From NCBI RefSeq assembly GCF_032362555.1, contig NC_083509.1:8517001-8581000 (forward strand): 64,000 nt of DNA, written 5' to 3'. The DNA is from Amyelois transitella (Eukaryota; Arthropoda; Insecta; Lepidoptera; Pyralidae). Positions 60,090-64,000 of this stretch are shown piece by piece (the first letter of the stretch is position 1; every line of letters begins with the position of its first letter). The position numbers were made by a program, and so were the translations under genes. The notes below the pieces were generated by a model. That model had not been told where the DNA came from. It did not search any database and saw only the letters and a program-made list of their open reading frames with translations.

Positions 60090-63000
60090 GGCGCACTAGC
60101 TATTCACATTACATACACTGAGTGTTTATTTTTATTTATTGTTGTGTTACTACTTATAACTGTCTTGCCGAAGGGTAAGGTTCATTGAAAAACATTATTG
60201 ATCACTTTATTTATGAAAACTTCATTAAGTCCTATAAAAAATATAATTAATACTACAGCAGCAGTGTGATAGAAGGTAAATTTATTTTATTCAATACGTA
60301 CTGAATTTTCAATATTGCAACTGCAACAATTATTTATTTATTTACGCTAATAATACAACGGTAGTACACCTCTTACAGTATTTTGGCAAGGAATTCTTAT
60401 GAAACAATGAAACGCTTTAAGTCGCTAGTGGCGAAATGGCTGAGGGGTCAGAGATGCGCCGAAGAGAATGCCAAGTGAAAAATAGTACAGTGGGCCTAGG
60501 GGATTTGAGGCCATTTTACATACACCACCCAAAACGAGGCGGTCTATGTACCTCCCGTGCCCACTGTACCTGTTGAATACAACAAATACGTAGCTATTAT
60601 CTACCTTAGCCTAGCTACACGGGCAGAATCGAAATTGCAAAACTTTTCACGTCTGTAGTTCACAGGAAACAAATGAAAATGTCGGACGGACAGCGTGGGT
60701 GGAGAACAGAAATTTTTCAAACAGAAGGCAGAAGCAATTATATGCAAAATGTAAAGAACAGGAGGATTGATGACTATAGTTTTTGTTCACTATACAGGAT
60801 ATTTTCTTTTTAACCTGTTTGATATTTTTTACCAAATCTCAATTAATAAATTACTACTATCCTAACCGGTCATGGGTTAGGTTAAGAATTTATGAATGAG
60901 AAAAGCACCTTAATCCCACGTACGATTTTATCGGGCTATTTGTTAACGAATCTAAATTATCAGGCCATGTGCGAGTTGAACTGAGTAAGGAACTGTACGT
61001 CAAATTTCACATTTGACCGTAATGTGCTTCCCAATTCTAAAACTCTTTTTTATATCTCTTTTCTATTTGTATTGGCAGCATGACATAGGTACGCAAAACA
61101 ATAAAAAAATCAATTTACCGCCTAGAAAACAATAGGGCGACAAAAGAAAAATCCCAGAGCAAATATTTGGAGGATGAGAATGGACGAGATAAGCAACGTC
61201 TCAAAAATTTAATCTTGACGCAAGCCGGCAGAGATTACATTCTCTAGATGATTTTTGAGTTCCGCGTAGACGAACACAAATATTCAACGTTATAACTTTT
61301 ACTTTAGCATTGTACCTACTATATACATGAGTAAAAATTTAATAAATGGAGATCTAAATTTATGATGCCAGTTTGTGGTCGCTAAGAACTAAGAAACAGA
61401 TTTTGAAATTCTATTTCCCAAGGCAGCAGCGCTCTTGGGCACAGTTCATCGAAGACAGTACAAGTTATTTGTTGATATAAATAAGTTAAATTTGGGATTA
61501 ACTAATTTATATACCTTAACGTCGTATTTATCTTATTTTTGTATCATATTTATCTTATTTTTTATATATTTTATAGATAGGCTGTGTGTGTGTCGAGCCA
61601 CGTGCAATGAAAGCTTTCTCGTGCTTCGGCGTTCAGACGTTTTGACCTAAAACTACGTTTATGTTTTTTTGTGTTTTCGTGCTAAATTATTTTAAACTTC
61701 CAAGAACATTATTAGGTTTGTATATTATGTTATTTTTCTATTCCAATTAATTAAAAAAAGATATCTGCCTACTACTGACAAAATTCTTAAGCTTCCAACG
61801 CCCGAATTACTATTTTTGGTTTCCAAATAATACCAATTTAATACAACTGCTTGGGTGGAAAGGACATTTGACTCTAACAAAAAGTTAAAAAAGTAATTTC
61901 GCATATTCTTTTTTTATAATAGATTTGAGTGCGCTTGACCTCAATCTGCCTGGTGGCAAGCAAGATGAGGCCTAATGTGATGCACGCAAGCTCAAATAGT
62001 GCCTATTCACTCTTGCCTTGAAAATCTCCAAGTTATATGTATCGGGGAGGGAATTCCAAATCACAGATCCAAGCTATCCACATTTTTCAGTAGAGGAAAT
62101 ATATATAGAAAATATATTTTATTCTGATTCTATATCTGTGATTTTACTACATTTCGGCGTGCCGTATTTTTTTTTTTAAAGTAGTAACAAATTAGATATC
62201 TTATTAAAAATAATTCTTTTTGTTTTTCAAACAAGCAAACGATACAATAAGTGATAAAATGAATACAATACAATCATTAAATTGGTTATAAAAACTACAA
62301 AGGGGAGATTTATATTATATTCAGTACAGTATTACAGTTAAGTACAAATTTTAACATAGTAAGGAATTAGTATTGAAAAGTAAAAGTACCAAACATCATC
62401 TAGTTGGTAATTTTAATTATATGCTTATTAATTTTTCCTAATTGATAATAAATTAATATTATTTAGAAATATTATTCATATATTTTTTAAAAGACAGATA
62501 TCATCAAGTATAGTTATTTGCGATTGGATTTAAGGGTATACTACACAGATGGATATCGCCCGTGCTGGCGGGTTGACGCGTGCGCACAAAGGGCGAACCG
62601 ACGACACGTCAAGACGGCACTGCGGTCGGAACCGGACTGGCGCCAAGCAGACGGAAGCCACCCTTCGCTCAACAGTTTGCACCCTCCCACGACAAAGACA
62701 CCCCTATTCCCCTATTAGCTACGTAGCTACTTCAGGCGGCTGCGAGCTTACTGAAGATGGAAATAAAAACTTTAATTTTAATAGCAAAACTAGAATATGG
62801 CGACAACTCTGCTGGCGTAAAATGAAAAATCCCGCAATTTCAATACCCGCGGGAACTTCAGGAAATCCTCCATGTATATGTATAGTGCATCCATGTTATA
62901 GGCTGTGCGGTGGTTATCGTAGGATTATATACATTTACATTTAATAATTTAATAAATAATAATAAAAGCATGTCCACAGTTTATGGTGAATTTGTCTGAA

Positions 63001-63130
63001 TCATTGCTAGTTTAGTTTAGTTAATAAAATTTAGCTATTATATATTATAATATATAATAAAAAGGTAAAAAAATGTTTCACTATTTTGTTTTTTGGGTAC
63101 CCAAGTCAGTAGTGTACTTAAAAAGAAAAA
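60090..63130. other. non-coding stretch
   Basis: No supported exon. Segment 61930-62100 ('ctcaatctgcctggtggcaa', 'cctattcactcttgccttga', 'ggagggaattccaaatcaca') resembles a dispersed lepidopteran repeat. A GC-rich patch at 62.56-62.72 kb is open in two frames but shows no splice pair or recognisable motif. A near-palindromic TATA tract is at 63.04-63.06 kb. Confidence 0.4.
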
Positions 63131-63523
63131 ATGGGACCCTGTAACTAAGCCTCCGCTGTCTTTCTGTCCATCTGTATCTCATAAACTGTGTAACTGTAGT
63201 GATAGCTGAAAACTACACAAATTATATAATGTGGTGCAGCTATAACAACAAACACTCAAAAGTTGAAAAGAAAATAGTAAGGGGATCCCCATACAATACT
63301 TGTTCTTTCATTTGCTCAATATGGTAACAGGTGGACACTTTAAAGTTTCACAGAATATTCACTTGTATACCTTACCATTAAAATAAATTATTAAATTACA
63401 ATAAACAATTGTAATAAACAGGTGAATAAAACGTGACTTTAAAAAATAAATATTTAAGTAACAATGTGATGATGGTATGGAAACCTATGTGCGCGAGTCT
63501 AACTCGTAATTGGCTGGTTTCTT
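63131..63523 (+). repeat. dispersed lepidopteran repeat, copy 2
   Basis: Blocks in the same order as 39.93-40.29 kb: 'gggaccctgtaactaagcct', 'ctgtatctcataaactgtgt', 'ggggatccccatacaatact' and 'tgtgcgcgagtctaactcgt' followed by 'aattggctggttt'. Confidence 0.75.
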
Positions 63524-63596
63524 TAATATATTTTGTTGAATTACACCAATTACTTACAATATTATACAAATTAGGATACTTGCAATGGCTACATGT

Positions 63597-63800
63597 TTAT
63601 TACGTGTTTATCCCTCACAGGGTAGCCAACAGACTAGAAAGGACTGAAAGGCCATGTTCCGCTGTATTGCTTAATCATAGGATTGACATGACGAGAGATG
63701 ACGGGAATGAGATGAGGTAGCCCTATTTAAAGTGGTGAAAACCCATGGCACATTCATCATCTGCATAAATCCACCATTTCATTCAAGCTTGTGGGTCCCT
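63597..63800 (+). repeat. 'ggggtagac' SINE-like repeat, copy 6
   Basis: Diverged copy with 'tatccctcacagggtagcca', 'aggactgaaaggccatgttc' and 'aatcataggattgacatgac'. Confidence 0.65.
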
Positions 63801-64000
63801 AGGTATCTTTCACCAAAATGTTTACCGAGACCTCCCAACTTCCATTTTTTCTAATAAGTTTTGTGTTGTGTTTGCTTACAATAGTAACAGCTTTCATTCA
63901 TACTCTTTTAATTTATTTTCTCATATCAAGTAATAAACACGTAAATATCAAAGTTTAATTAACAAAAGAGTAAACAGGCGTTACATGAAAAAAAATTGAA

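Noticed and set aside
59976-60188. Plus-strand frame with a hydrophobic end
   Set aside because: It is antisense to the candidate minus exon, and the hydrophobic part comes from AT-rich DNA.
62518-62944. Overlapping plus frames in a GC-rich patch
   Set aside because: Two frames are open at once and no motif or splice pair is seen.
1-64000. CRISPR arrays, bacterial operons, integrated viral genes
   Set aside because: I saw no regularly spaced repeats and no viral-type coding regions. Exon-intron structure and repeats are those of an insect nuclear genome.

Overview
The window looks like moth or butterfly (Lepidoptera) nuclear DNA. It is AT-rich, its genes have many short exons with GT-AG introns, and it carries short repeats typical of Lepidoptera: tRNA-headed SINEs, Helitron-like elements ending in CTAG, and a repeat around 'tatatcccttgcggggtagac' found at six places. 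The family names given here come from recognising protein sequence by eye; no database was searched.

Layout. From 1 to 10.9 kb I see mostly non-coding DNA with one good orphan exon (1843-1970, plus strand) and SINE remnants. From 14.9 to 10.9 kb, minus strand, lies a nine-exon cyclin A gene. From 16.7 to 21.3 kb, plus strand, lies a complete eight-exon EDEM2-like ER mannosidase gene. It is followed head-to-tail, between 21.7 and 27.1 kb, by three tandem testis-specific-kinase-like (TSSK) genes. From 30.5 kb up to at least 55.2 kb, possibly 60.1 kb, the minus strand holds a liprin-beta gene with three SAM domains. It also appears to have an alternative N-terminal module at 41.2-43.0 kb. The rest of 36-64 kb is large introns and repeats. 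For every multi-exon model I checked that exon phases join and that no in-frame stop arises; one cyclin A junction is problematic.

How the genes relate. Cyclin A acts in S phase and mitosis, EDEM2 in ER glycoprotein quality control, liprin-beta as a cortical or synaptic scaffold. The TSSK-like kinases are expected in male germ cells. Nothing suggests a shared pathway; the tandem kinase cluster is the only local gene family.

Most interesting observations: the compact kinase triplication; a set of near-perfect fold-back palindromes with 5-7 nt loops, including a hairpin followed by its own reverse complement, that look like template-switch events; two decayed exon copies inside liprin-beta, one beside such a palindrome; a 29-bp exact repeat bracketing the SAM2 exon; a 640-bp mobile element in two near-identical inverted copies flanking a liprin-beta exon; and a cyclin A splice choice in which the stronger donor creates a stop codon.
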